Positions 33,265 through 43,239 of a stretch of DNA of 64,000 bases are shown here, one piece after another; the first letter of the stretch is position 1; the number at the start of each line of letters is the position of its first letter. The DNA comes from Nitzschia sp. pyKryTriq1 (taxonomy: Eukaryota; Bacillariophyta; Bacillariophyceae; Bacillariales; Bacillariaceae). The DNA is taken from NCBI GenBank assembly GCA_956465555.1, contig OY101130.1, positions 682,001-746,000 of the forward strand, read 5' to 3'. The notes under the pieces were generated by a model. That model saw only the letters and a list, made by a program, of their open reading frames with translations, was not told the origin of the DNA and did no database searches. The translations under genes were made by a program, and so were the position numbers.

Positions 33265-33940
33265 GATTACAGTATTTTTCTTTTTATTCTAATCCCAATA
33301 TAAACACTTCACCCACGATGAAGATTGACGATCAAAGATGCTACTGCAGTTGGTGTTGATGGCGAAAGGTAATAACAGATTATTACTTTTGCTGCACGGG
33401 ATAGCAGCCAGCATCATGCGGCGACGAGGAAAGACCCCGCCCGATGCGAGACGATATTCGGCGCAGCAGCCCCGAGACTTTGCTTTCTGAAACAGGGACA
33501 GACCGTTTGTACCGAATCTCGTACTTTTCTACTGGGGTTTCGTTACCCGCCTACTAAAAATCGCTCCTGCCGTAAGATGCCGTGCTGCGTCGTAGTACAA
33601 ACGAGAATCTATTTATCGCGTTACTAAAATGGTAGAGCACAGCCGCCAGCTTACGAAAGTGGTGCGTGTCACAACGAGAGTCACATTGTTATATAGAAAT
33701 GGGACGCTCGGACATAATTTCCCAATATTGGAGAAGCGCGCGTGTGTGCGCGGATAACGAAACCGAAGCCCAAAAAGCTAAATAATTGCAAATTTGTCTT
33801 CCATCAGCCCAAACGCATCTCACGATGGTTGTGGATACATACGGTAGAACAATTTGAAATTGCTATTATTTGACGTGCTTGCTACAGATTGTCCATTCTT
33901 ATTTTACTCTTTCATGCCTGCAACAACATAAGAAACAAAA
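33265..33940. other. gap, divergent promoter region
   Basis: Between the RPS9 start and the lumen-protein start. It holds no repeat island and no recognised gene. A CGCGCGTGTGTGCGCG tract lies near 33737. Confidence 0.5.
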
Positions 33941-34606
33941 ATGATACCAACAAATTGCCGAAATCCATCATTGGCCGCCCTATTGATTGTCGGTATGTTG
34001 AGAGAAAATGCCTACCAGTCTTCTGCCTTTACCACGGCTATTCCACAAACAAAGCTACTGCAGGTACCGGTTGTATTGCACCTCTCGAAATCCCAAGGCC
34101 AAGGGGGCAGTGTGTGTACAATGAGGAATAATCCTCCACACGTATCAAAACAACAGTTGCATGGAAAAGGAGCAAGTGAATTTGACAGAGCTAATATCAT
34201 GACGCGCCGAGACAGCCTTTTGAGAGGGATGGGACTTGCCTTTGGAGTAGCGCTCACTACAACGTTTTGCAAGCCTGGGTCAGCTGCTGCATTTTTCGAT
34301 TATGAAGGAGAAAAGACGGGCTACACATACAGCCCACCACCACCACCACCACCACCACCCGTGGGAGTGCCATCTACCACCACGTCTTCCAGCCGTGACA
34401 ATGTCACGGCTCCCTTGCCAGAAAATATTGAAATACCTGTAACCCCTCAATCCACCGAAACGCCCCTTCCAGCGATTGACGAATCCACACCTGGACATCG
34501 AGACAACTATCTTGTGCAATCGAGCCCGGAACAGAGGACAAAAGAATATCAGAGACTTGATTATTCCATTGAGCCGGAGGATCACTACGACGGGATGTAC
34601 TTTTAG
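33941..34606 (+). CDS. candidate thylakoid-lumen protein with Tat-type signal
   Basis: 221 residues. Residues 1-29 form a signal peptide with the plastid junction QSSA/F30TT. A second targeting signal follows: twin arginine R89-R90 in TRRDSLLRGMGLAFGVALTTT, a hydrophobic core and an SAAA/FF cleavage site at ~117, as in Tat substrates sent to the thylakoid lumen. The mature part has nine prolines in a row (132-140), a Ser/Thr/Pro linker and an acidic Tyr-rich end (YQRLDYSIEPEDHYDGMYF). No enzyme domain recognised; a lumenal or PSII-associated small protein is possible. The last 30 codons belong to a 178-bp tandem duplication. Confidence 0.75.
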   Translation: MIPTNCRNPSLAALLIVGMLRENAYQSSAFTTAIPQTKLLQVPVVLHLSKSQGQGGSVCTMRNNPPHVSKQQLHGKGASEFDRANIMTRRDSLLRGMGLAFGVALTTTFCKPGSAAAFFDYEGEKTGYTYSPPPPPPPPPVGVPSTTTSSSRDNVTAPLPENIEIPVTPQSTETPLPAIDESTPGHRDNYLVQSSPEQRTKEYQRLDYSIEPEDHYDGMYF

Positions 34607-34870
34607 AGGGCACGCGGAGGGCCGGATATTCGTCAGTCTTACAGGAATTCTGGTATACGAAGGAGTAGGAATGCTGCATCGCTGCATACTGGTGCAATCG
34701 AGCCCGGAACAGAGGACAAAAGAATATCAGAGACTTGATTATTCCATTGAGCCGGAGGATCACTACGACGGGATGTACTTTTAGAGGGCACGCGGAGGGC
34801 CGGATATTCGTCAGTCTTACAGGAATTCTGGTATACGAAGGAGTAGGAATGCTGCATCGCTGCATACTGG
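34514..34870. repeat. perfect 178-bp tandem duplication
   Basis: Unit 1 is 34514-34691 and unit 2 is 34692-34869, plus one extra matching base, with no mismatch seen. Unit 1 carries codons 192-221, the stop and 3' flank of the lumen-protein gene. Unit 2 repeats the coding end as an unused tail in the 3' region. Complete identity points to a very recent event or an assembly artefact. Confidence 0.9.
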
Positions 34871-34971
34871 TAGTATTAATATACAGTATATACCGGTACG
34901 ATGTGCCGATCAGATAGCAATTGTTTTTCATAATATTATTGCGCCAAGCACGTGTGGTACATTATGTTAGC

Positions 34972-36639
34972 TTATGCCACTGGCGACGTTGCGTTGCTCC
35001 ATTTGATGTTACCACTTTCCTTACTGACATCCGCTTGATCCACGAAAAACTGTTGCAAACGACTCCACAAAATCCCCTGTCCCACCTCGTGGTGATGTCT
35101 AACTACTGGTGTTGAAGTTTTCTCGAGACTGCTCGTAGTATTGGTGGAATCGGTATCATTGACTTCGTTCAGGCGGAACATTCGCCCCTTTCCCTTGATG
35201 GGACCTGTCGTGTCGTGGATCGTTCTGAGCATTGGATCTTCCGCCAATGCGCGCTCGGCATCCAGGAGAGGATCAGCCTCTGCAAGGGCCGCCAATTGTT
35301 TGGCCGATAAAATGGGTCGTTTGGTTCCCTCGAACATGGTCGGTACCACCGTTCGACGAGGCCACAATAATGAATCTGCGATGGCCTTCTGCATTGCTGC
35401 CGTGATTTCGTACCTCAGAAAGGGAAGCTTGGTCAACTCTCCACCTAAAACCCGAATGTCGAGATTGATTTTGGGTGGTTTGACCAGTGATATCAAAATA
35501 GCGCCATATCCAGGAGCGTTTTTAGTGAGAGGCGCGAGAACGACTCGAACGGTTCCTTCAAACTTCATGTTCTTGAGAGAAACGGGAAGTCTAGCCAGTC
35601 CACCCGCAGTGTAAATTTGTACCGATGCTTCTAACTGGCTGTCCCACTTTACCGTGCAGTCAAACGCCATTGCGTTCTTCACATCGTACACCCGTGCCGC
35701 TTCAAGAACTGGTGCTCTGTCTCCTGCTGTAAAACTCGATAGAGTCATTTTCTTGATGGTTTTTTGTCTAGGGAATTCCGCCAACGACTTTCGAATATTT
35801 TCTTCCATGATTGTCGAAAAGCTCAAAGGCATCAGTCGATCCACCACGTATTGCAGAGGTATGAGTCCAGGTGCCCCAACAGCGGCAGTATAAAGTTTTG
35901 CTTCTTGACGTAGGGCCTGTACTCCCTGAGCCGCCGTTCGTCTAGTTTCACCTAGCTGTTCCTTCAAGACCGCCCACGCTGACCTCCACTTCCAAGATCG
36001 CTTGGTCGCCTTACTTTTTTCTTCAGATTCTTGGCGCTCGAGTTTTGCATACTCGTCGTCGTGCCCGAGCAGAGCTAGCTTTGTGGCGCTAATCCCCAGT
36101 GTAAAGGTGAGCCACACCTTTTGGAGAATGACGGCCACTAGTTCCCAGATACGTTTGACGTTGTCGAGGCCCATTGCGTAGCAGGCAGTCACAGCGGCAA
36201 TGGCGGTAGAAAAGAAGAGCCCTCCGGCCGTGAAGACAAGAAGAAATTTCAAGAAGGACATGCCCGTGGTCGCAGTTGCCGTCGAAGGGGCCAGGGTTGC
36301 CGCATAGTAGATTGGAAGAGGCAAATTACTGAGAAATCCGGAACCTCCCAGTGAAATCTGCGCCGTCGTCTGGAAGTCGGGATGGGGTTGCAGTCCCATG
36401 GAGTACTTTTTGGGTTCCGGGGGGAAGGAAGGCTCTGACTGATGCGCTGGTTGAAACAAGTTGGATAGTGTCATCCTTGCACGTCCACTTTTCGCCATGA
36501 CGATCCTCCGATGAAGCGGCCGTAGTGACTGGGTGAGACCATCGCGAACCTTATGACTGGTCAGTTGGGACGTCCCGGTGCGAGCAACCGACGACGAAGA
36601 AGCCGCATCACTCCTCCTGCGAGGATGTTCGAATCTCAT
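34972..36639 (-). CDS. SMP-domain lipid-transfer protein (E-Syt/TEX2-like)
   Basis: 555 residues. The N-terminus is basic and Ser-rich. Two hydrophobic segments follow (FLKFLLVFTAGGLFFSTAIA and a second near VILQKVWLTFTLGIS), suited to an ER hairpin anchor. Residues ~260-440 form an SMP domain: PLQYVVDRLMPLSFSTIMEE, VYDVKNAMAFDCTVKWDSQL, VRVVLAPLTKNAPGYGAILI and PPKINLDIRVLGGELTKLPF. SMP domains form tubes that move glycerolipids at membrane contact sites. C2 domains, present in E-Syts, are missing, so this is a short or TEX2-like form. The start could also be a later Met (MAKSGRARM). Confidence 0.85.
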   Translation of the reverse strand: MRFEHPRRRSDAASSSSVARTGTSQLTSHKVRDGLTQSLRPLHRRIVMAKSGRARMTLSNLFQPAHQSEPSFPPEPKKYSMGLQPHPDFQTTAQISLGGSGFLSNLPLPIYYAATLAPSTATATTGMSFLKFLLVFTAGGLFFSTAIAAVTACYAMGLDNVKRIWELVAVILQKVWLTFTLGISATKLALLGHDDEYAKLERQESEEKSKATKRSWKWRSAWAVLKEQLGETRRTAAQGVQALRQEAKLYTAAVGAPGLIPLQYVVDRLMPLSFSTIMEENIRKSLAEFPRQKTIKKMTLSSFTAGDRAPVLEAARVYDVKNAMAFDCTVKWDSQLEASVQIYTAGGLARLPVSLKNMKFEGTVRVVLAPLTKNAPGYGAILISLVKPPKINLDIRVLGGELTKLPFLRYEITAAMQKAIADSLLWPRRTVVPTMFEGTKRPILSAKQLAALAEADPLLDAERALAEDPMLRTIHDTTGPIKGKGRMFRLNEVNDTDSTNTTSSLEKTSTPVVRHHHEVGQGILWSRLQQFFVDQADVSKESGNIKWSNATSPVA

Positions 36640-36968
36640 GTTGGGTGTTCAGTGTGTGGAAATACAGGAGTAGTAGCAGGAGAGAAGTGACTTGTTTGGT
36701 TGACTGATAGAAGATGAAATGAATGCTTCGCAGGAGTATACTACGTGGTAGTTGACTGAACTCGATGATCATCCGAGATATCAGCAGAGGTCATGCCTCA
36801 TGTCACAGAAAAAGAAGCAAGCGATGTTTGATGTTTCATGTTGTACGGTACTCGTACAAGTATGATACCAGTATGTACAAGTACTACCGGTACTTTCGTA
36901 AAAATCTCCGTTCCCCGCTTTCAATAATCGCCGAAAGATGATTCTTTTTTATCGAAAAACGGCCCTCA
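36640..36968. repeat. promoter gap with small GTACCGGTAC island
   Basis: Upstream of the SMP gene. GTAC/GGTAC units occur at ~36840-36895. No gene recognised. Confidence 0.5.
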
Positions 36969-37730
36969 GGGGCGTTTTCAACGAGGTCGGATCTGGTCGG
37001 ATCCGACCAAAAAGTCGGACGGGCGGAGTTTCTCCGAATGTCCGGTCCACCAAATTGAGGTCGGACCCGACTTTTTGGGTGGACGGTCCGACCTAGGTCG
37101 GACCTTCGATGACCACTTTGACCGTTTCACAACATCATTCTCCGCTCGACTTTCGGCACCTGCCGCCGACGCACATTCAGCAAGGCGGAATTTGCAAGCT
37201 CCCTGGAGAATTTGGCAGAGAAAAAGTACCTTAATTAAATCTGAAGTTTTGTCTTAAGAGAATTCTGCCTACTATATAAATAATATCGGGGACATCCTGC
37301 CAATCCTGCCGATTCTGCGCCTCTGATGTTGTTGAATTCGCATTGCAGCATCTCACATTTTATTAGAGGACTTTGCCAATATTGGTAATGCGAATAGCAG
37401 GGAATTACTGGACGCAGGGATGGCAGCCAACAACCAGTTCTTTTGGGATGCTGTGCAGAAGGCATTCGTTGACACTACGCCAAACGATGACTACGACCTC
37501 CTCAAATTCCTGGACGATGAAATCTTTCATGCACAGTATGATACCATCGATCCTGGAAAGGTGGTAAATCACGGATGGAAGAAACTTCGAACCATCTGGA
37601 AGAAGATTAATTCGGATTACGTGAAGGCCTACCATCCTACCACGTTGAAAACCGAGAAGGACTGGCGAATATTCGCCACAAGTCGGGTCCTACCATGAGG
37701 TCGGATCCGACCGCGCGTTGAAAACGGGTC
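36969..37730. mobile_element. Harbinger-like DNA transposon, 762 bp, second family
   Basis: Ends GGGGCGTTTTCAACG... and ...CGTTGAAAACGGGTC form imperfect inverted repeats that continue into GGTCGGATC. Both sides are flanked by TCA. Many GTCGGA/TCCGAC units lie inside near the ends. The length is almost the same as the 765-bp element at 10855. TCA is not the classic TWA target site, so PIF/Harbinger membership is tentative. The element contains an open frame (37420-37698) but no transposase. Confidence 0.65.
37420..37698 (+). CDS. short transposon-borne ORF, possibly SANT/trihelix-like
   Basis: 92 residues inside the Harbinger-like element: MAANNQFFWDAVQKAFVDTT, DLLKFLDDEIFHAQYDT and HGWKKLRTIWKKINSDYVKA. 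Spaced tryptophans in helices (FFW...GW..L..IW) recall SANT/trihelix DNA-binding proteins that PIF/Harbinger elements encode besides the transposase. The similarity is by eye and weak. The ORF ends at the subterminal GTCGG repeats, so it may be a truncated remnant. Confidence 0.4.
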   Translation: MAANNQFFWDAVQKAFVDTTPNDDYDLLKFLDDEIFHAQYDTIDPGKVVNHGWKKLRTIWKKINSDYVKAYHPTTLKTEKDWRIFATSRVLP

Positions 37731-37803
37731 TCAACAGATGCCGTTTTGATGTCACATGTGTCGCATCCTTGATTGGCGGTCGTCCGTTGGGATCGATGGA
37801 GAG

Positions 37804-37943
37804 CCACTCTGTAGCCATCGGCTGGAGGACAGACGCGAATAATTTTGGGGATAAACCGCTGTCATACAGCCTGGTACACTTAAAAAAGTCCCCTAAAAAG
37901 ACCCAAAATCCAGTCTGTACGTCAGCCGATGGCTACAGAGTGG
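37804..37943. mobile_element. 140-bp foldback (MITE-like) element
   Basis: The ends are a perfect 21-bp inverted repeat (37804-37824 and 37923-37943, starting CCACTCTGTAGCC). The symmetry continues imperfectly inward through ACAGAC and ATTTTGGG, so nearly the whole unit can fold into one hairpin. No clear target duplication was seen. It lies about 70 bp from the Harbinger-like element. Confidence 0.7.
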
Positions 37944-37974
37944 ATGGTGAGCGACCGAGTTCAATACGTCAATA

Positions 37975-38325
37975 ACGGTACGTGGTACTGGTACTCGTAC
38001 AGTACCTGGTACCGGTACCAGGTACCAGGTACGGTAGAGCGCGTCCTTTCGCCGTGCCGCGCGTGCAGTTTGTGCGCCGGATCGTTGTCGTGTGAGGAGT
38101 TGTGCGTGAGATCCTTTATTCTCTCGCTCGCTCCCGCCGGCTCGTCGGCACGCATCATCATTGCCTCATCCCTTCGTACCGGTATGTACGAACTGTACAG
38201 TGTATCGGTACTTGTATCCCTCGCTCATCAACAATAGTTGTACCGGTATGTACCTGGTACCACGACCCAATAAACTGGCTCAATAGCTACTGGTACAACA
38301 ACAACAACAACAACAACAACGTCAC
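37975..38325. repeat. GTACCGGTAC islands and (AAC)n microsatellite
   Basis: Dense GGTACC/GTACCGGTAC units at 37980-38035 and 38170-38265, then a run of about nine ACA/AAC triplets at ~38296-38322. This directly precedes the start codon at 38358, so it is the promoter or 5' UTR of the next gene. Confidence 0.6.
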
Positions 38326-38357
38326 ACAACACACAATCTTACCAACTCACAGTGGCA

Positions 38358-40494
38358 ATGGCAGCGGCAGCCGACACGGTCCCACCCCGACCTGCGCTGC
38401 AGCCGAGCAACTCGATTCGAATATCGCTGCATGAACGGCAGTCTTCGCTGAGCAGCTATCAGACGACTTGTATTTCTAAGCATTACGCGCTTAACAACCA
38501 GATTCTCGCTGCCTTTGAATCAAATTTCAAAAACGAGCTCTGGGAAGTCGCCTATCAGTTTGGTCTCAAGTTTTTGGAAACGTCCTTGTTAGAAATTCCC
38601 AAGCACGGGTATTTTTACTCTGACAAGTTCTCGACTTTTCGCTTGCAGTCCACAATCGACGCGTTGCGGGTTTGCCACCAGCTCCAGGAAATCATTGCCA
38701 AGCAACCAAAGGACTTCGCCAAGGAATGCCGCCGAATTGACCTCTTTTACTACCTTGCCAGCGAACAGTACGAGAGGTTGCCCGTCTACGAGGAAGTGCG
38801 GAAGAAGACCGAACGGGAACTAACCAAGGCCTATCCGAAAGAAGCGAGCAGCAGTGGCCACAGAAGAGGAGACAGCTCTTCCAGCAGCTTCACTGCATCG
38901 CTCTTGGCGTGCGGGGATACATTTTCCGCAGTATTTTGTCCTCAGAACACAACGTCCGTCGACGAATATAAGACCGCGTTTCCCGATGAAACCAGCGCAA
39001 TTGCCGAGGATGCAAAACGCCAGGCTCTTTATCCGCCCACTTCGCCGGAAGCACGGCAGCCCGATGAGTCGTTGAAAATGTCCTCGTCCTCATCGACGCG
39101 GCACACATATACTCGTGAATCGTCAGATGCATTTGGCATCAAATCGAACAGCTCCTTGCTGGACGACGACGACGAGGAGGAGGAGGAGGCAGGAGTGGGC
39201 GTTGCATCAACAACCCCGCGGGAACATCCTCGTCCAGCAAAACGAAAGATGAGCAAGTTATCACCAGAGGTGGCCATAGGGATCGCACTGGATACGCCCG
39301 ATCCGACTGGGCCGCCTGTCCAACATGCACGGACACAGTCAGACTACGATTTGCAACGAGCACTTTTTCTGAGTGGTTTGCAAGTGGATCTTCCAAACAA
39401 TGCGGGAACAACAAACTTTTCTATGAGAGATTTAGACAGTATTTCGGAAAGGGGGCCGTTTGCCCCTCCAGGCGCAAAGAAGCGAGAAGTAGCAGGGTCC
39501 GGGTTGTCGATCGACATGCTTTCGGGCTGTTTCCATGAAGATTTTGATACGCTAAAAAAGAGAGGCCGAATATCGATTCATCAGTTGCCAACTTACCAAG
39601 GTCGCAATCCAGGATCTATCAATGGCTGCACTGTAATTGCTCCCTTACTATGCATTCATCATTTTGCCAACGGAAGTTCTGCCCCAGATACAGGCATTCC
39701 CGATCAAACGATTGTGCAAGTAATTGACGACGAAACTCCAAGCATTTTGCCGGTGGTCCGTCAAAATTTGGGATTGGTCAAAGATGCATTTTTGATCCCC
39801 GTCGACGCCCATGATTCTTTGATGGAACAAAATTACATGTGTCAAGAACAGTTCTTGACAGTGTGCGGGGGGAACATTCTCGAACAAGAGCACTTACAGG
39901 TGAGTAGCGGAGGCGTGCGGTATGACACAACGGCATCATGGACTACAATTATTCACGTCATTCCTCGTCCGCGCATCGTACTTTTAGGCACTGCTGGATC
40001 ACCTCAGTACCAGTGGTCCAAAGAAGTTGGCGGCCAGCCTTTTCTTTCACGAACACGTCATTACAATTTTGCAGCTCCGACGCAGCGATCAATCAGTGTG
40101 GTTCGACGTAATTGATAGTTTGCCTCACGAAGAGACTTTCATACCGGCTGGGGAAACATCAACGGCGGAATCTTCCTCGGCTATGGCCTTGTCTCGTCGA
40201 GCGAGTGATGCTGCAATAGGTGCTGGTAGCAACGAGTCCTTGCGATTCGAAAGTGAGGGCACATTGAATGGAGGAGGGTTTTCAGAGGAGTTCCTCGTAG
40301 ATCAGGTGCCGCCAACACATGCCGTGCGGATTCGGTGTATGGATATCGAGAGTTTGAAGGCGACAATTTTGTGGTATGCGTGCAGTGTCTTTACGCCGGG
40401 GAACCGTGCCTACATTGACACATACGAATGGGACGAAAAACTCTCCGACTTTGATCCTCGGGTCTTTCAAGCCTTTATTTGGACCGAAGCATAG
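38358..40494 (+). CDS. conserved hypothetical, possible cysteine-peptidase-like
   Basis: 670 residues: exon 1 38358-39899, intron 39900-40023 (124 nt, GTGAGT), exon 2 40024-40494. The acceptor is a tandem AAGAAG, so the splice can add or drop one Lys. The N-terminal helical region (KHYALNNQILAAFESNFKNE, LRVCHQLQEIIAKQ) is followed by a long Ser/acidic low-complexity middle. The C-terminal domain reads SINGCTVIAPLLCIHHF, DQTIVQVIDDETPSILPVVR, QFLTVCGGNILEQEHLQ, then FFHEHVITILQL, WFDVIDSLP, ILWYACSVF and DFDPRVFQAFIW. The order Cys-His-Asp in these blocks could be a papain-like triad, but that is inference; family not recognised. Confidence 0.7.
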
Positions 40495-40518
40495 AACTCG
40501 CGTTACACTGTCATAAGT

Positions 40519-41646
40519 TCATAAATGCAAATGATGGCTGTGTTTGTAATATTCTCTCCCTACCATTGCTGTTGCTGCAATAATCATGGTATTCAAAAGA
40601 TCGTGATGGCGATTTCCGAAATTCAAAATCAGTGACGCCCCGCTGATAACCGGTAGCAAGTATAGTTCCCAACGGGTAACGCCAGACTGCACGATTTGCT
40701 GCAAGACTACAACAGCACCGGCGCTTGCCGACATCATGAGCCATCGTTGCAACCACAGCATGGTTGATTGCCTAATAATGACTCTTCGCTTGACCAAACT
40801 TTGCAAGAAGAATTCCATGGCATACGATGTGTTTAGCAGGAGCCAAAAGATTCGCCATGACATTGAATAGGGGGGTGATGCTGATTCGCTCGAAGTAGTT
40901 GTCACAGCCATGTAAATATTGATTCCGTGAAATATCACATGCTTATAGAAAAGATATTGGGCTTTTTTGATACGGTACAGCAAGATCTCGTGCTCTTTTT
41001 GAGCCTCGGCTTGACCTCCTCGATTTGGCGTGTGTAGCTTCTTATTTTGCGTTGATCTATATACTTTCCAATTATCTGAAAAGCTATGCACAGGCAACCG
41101 CCGTCGTACAAGCCATGGGCTTGTTACGAGCCACAGAAGTCCAAAACGAATTTTCCAATTCGGATCGATGTCTCCTTGATATAGATTGATCTGTCGCCTG
41201 GTTTCGTGTATCCCGTGCAGGTATACAGCTTGTAGAAGATTCAGCACTTGATAAAATGCGTGCTCGACCATCTCCGACTGGGTCACAATAGCCCGACGGT
41301 GCAGAGTTCCCGATTGTCCCTTGTCATTTTGAACATGCTTGTGCGGAAATTCCTTGGCTGCAGTCAACGTGGCGCCAATGCCCAGAATCCCCAGAACGAC
41401 ATCGAATCCCAATGCCACTGTGGCCCTACCGGAAGAAACGCTACATGTAAAGACACCTACGAACAGCCAAAGCAACAGCAGACCTCCCAGAAGTCGGTGC
41501 GGCCAGCCATTGAAAGAAAAGAAAAGCTTTCGACTGTGTACTAGTGATATGCCCATCGCTGCCGCCAAGAAAAACGCGATGCCAGCCCACGCTAGGGACT
41601 GGAGGGTCACCGAATAGGTTGTTACGGTGTTCTCGTCGGAGGGCAT
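40519..41646 (-). CDS. polytopic membrane protein, unknown
   Basis: 375 residues with about seven hydrophobic segments: LAWAGIAFFLAAAMGISLV, LLGGLLLLWLFVGVFTC, VALGFDVVLGILGIGATL, then a long central soluble stretch with HAFYQVLNLLQAVYLHGIHE and NWKIRFGLLWLVTSPWLV, and WRIFWLLLNTSYAMEFFLQS, LMMSASAGAVVVLQQIV and LYLLPVISGASLILNF. The central histidines and tryptophans are notable but match no family I know. Its 3' end is 25 bp from the 3' end of the opposite-strand gene. Confidence 0.7.
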   Translation of the reverse strand: MPSDENTVTTYSVTLQSLAWAGIAFFLAAAMGISLVHSRKLFFSFNGWPHRLLGGLLLLWLFVGVFTCSVSSGRATVALGFDVVLGILGIGATLTAAKEFPHKHVQNDKGQSGTLHRRAIVTQSEMVEHAFYQVLNLLQAVYLHGIHETRRQINLYQGDIDPNWKIRFGLLWLVTSPWLVRRRLPVHSFSDNWKVYRSTQNKKLHTPNRGGQAEAQKEHEILLYRIKKAQYLFYKHVIFHGINIYMAVTTTSSESASPPYSMSWRIFWLLLNTSYAMEFFLQSLVKRRVIIRQSTMLWLQRWLMMSASAGAVVVLQQIVQSGVTRWELYLLPVISGASLILNFGNRHHDLLNTMIIAATAMVGREYYKHSHHLHL

Positions 41647-41760
41647 CTCCGCTAGCTAGAGCGTCTACTCTCTACTACTAGAGTAGAGACCTCTACTAGT
41701 CCCACTCGCCTGTTCAGCAGATATACCAGTATTGGTTTCCAGCAGCTCGATCGGGTTGAG

Positions 41761-42261
41761 TTAAAAACGCAATCTACTAGTACAGTACCCGGTACCGTGC
41801 GAGTGCTGGTACCAGTATGGCACCACCGGTGTCCAAAAGTGATGCCGTTGCAAAAGTGATGCCGTTTTGGGTCCCCGATAACCAGAGTCGTTTCTACACG
41901 CTCCGCTATGGGATACCGTGTCGAATTGTCCGATTGAACTCGATGACCAGAATGACTGCCGATGGCGAGTTCCGCCAAGTTGTACGAATATGGCAGCATT
42001 TGTAATTGGTGGGGTAATGGCGCTGAGGTCGGGAGTGTCAGTCGCATTCGGGAAGATCAGTTCTTCGGCAATGAGCTTTCGGACGTTGCTCAGCAAGTCC
42101 ACATCGTTCAGTACAACGTCTTGGGCGACTGAATCGGTGAAGAGACGTCCCGGGTCATCAAGAATATCCGAGTATATGTTGTTCAGATGGGTATGTGCTT
42201 TGGGGTCAGCCGGATGGAGCATGAACTTTACCACAAAGTCGGTAACTGAGGAGAATGTCAT
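41761..42261 (-). CDS. uncertain hypothetical ORF
   Basis: A 166-residue frame from an ATG. Residues 1-90 look like protein (FVVKFMLHPADPKAHTHLNN, VAQDVVLNDVDLLSNVRKL). The last third is Ser/His-rich, ends in a GTACCGG unit and looks random. A TGACGT half-site lies just upstream of the ATG. It could be a decayed gene. Two tandem CAAAAGTGATGCCGTT copies lie at ~41834-41866 within it. Confidence 0.3.
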   Translation of the reverse strand: MTFSSVTDFVVKFMLHPADPKAHTHLNNIYSDILDDPGRLFTDSVAQDVVLNDVDLLSNVRKLIAEELIFPNATDTPDLSAITPPITNAAIFVQLGGTRHRQSFWSSSSIGQFDTVSHSGACRNDSGYRGPKTASLLQRHHFWTPVVPYWYQHSHGTGYCTSRLRF

Positions 42262-42484
42262 TGTTGGCGGTGGACGTCAGTTATCGGAGATTAATACAAT
42301 ACCGCGAAGTGCAATTGGGGAGCGTAGATACCGGTTAGGTAAAATACCGCGTCAATTGCTTTCGGAAGCGTTGGTTGGGCTCGTAACCTGTCAACTGACT
42401 CTGAAATCAATCTAATACAATATAAAATTGATAGAATGAAAAGAGTGAGCTATTTGATATTATTGTTGTTGATTGGAATGTGGT

Positions 42485-42556
42485 TGAGAAGCTTTTCGGT
42501 TGAGAAGCTTTTTGAATTGAGAAGCTTTTTGTATGTTACGAGTGAGAAGCTTTTGT
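42485..42556. repeat. four TGAGAAGCTTTT copies
   Basis: TGAGAAGC-TTTT units start at 42485, 42501, 42518 and 42543. The surrounding gap (42262-43239) also carries a minus-strand frame 42761-42450 (MTSRADDPEQPACKKMC...) whose end is made of these repeats, so I do not trust it as a gene. Confidence 0.6.
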
Positions 42557-43239
42557 TCGAGTTGGTTCGAGTGAGTGAAGTGAAGTGAGTCGTGTGAGTC
42601 GCTTGTAGAATTCGTTTGACACCATTCATCGAACCCCTTTCCGTCTCGCCTGGGCCATTCTCGTTGCGGCCATCACTCGTATCTTCTGTCGTAGAGACCA
42701 TGTAATTCGTACACATCTTTTTACAAGCCGGTTGCTCCGGATCATCCGCTCGAGAAGTCATTTTGTCGCCGAGGAGATTCGATGCCTCGTAGCAGCCTCT
42801 TATGTCGCCCCTCTTGAGTCACGGCCATTTGAGTCTTGGGACACGTGTAGGTATGTAGTTTGGTCTAAAAAGTTCTGTCCGCCCGTCCGCTTTGGTGTAA
42901 ATACTCGTACCGGTAAGGCGACCATCGAGAGATTGTCAGTCCAATCCAAAAGTATTACATCCGTCATTCCAAGCATCGAAAGAGTGATATCGCCTTCCTA
43001 TCCAACGCAGCTTAACCATTGTACTCGAGCAGCCTAATTATTGCAAACTAGCTAACGAAGACTTTCGAGATTGTTTATTTTGATCCTAGGAGTATGACAA
43101 TACATCCTACGACACTGCAGTATTTGAATTCTCGTCATCAGCTTTCTCAGCCCGCAAGTGGAAGGGTTCCAACGAAGGCGTCAAAACCAATTGTCGTTCC
43201 TTGCTGTGGCACGGATGGATAGCAAGTAATATGTCACAT

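Noticed and set aside
42450-42761. 103-codon minus-strand frame (MTSRADDPEQ...)
   Set aside because: The second half is a translation of the GAGAAGCTT repeats and no splice to the next frame could be supported.
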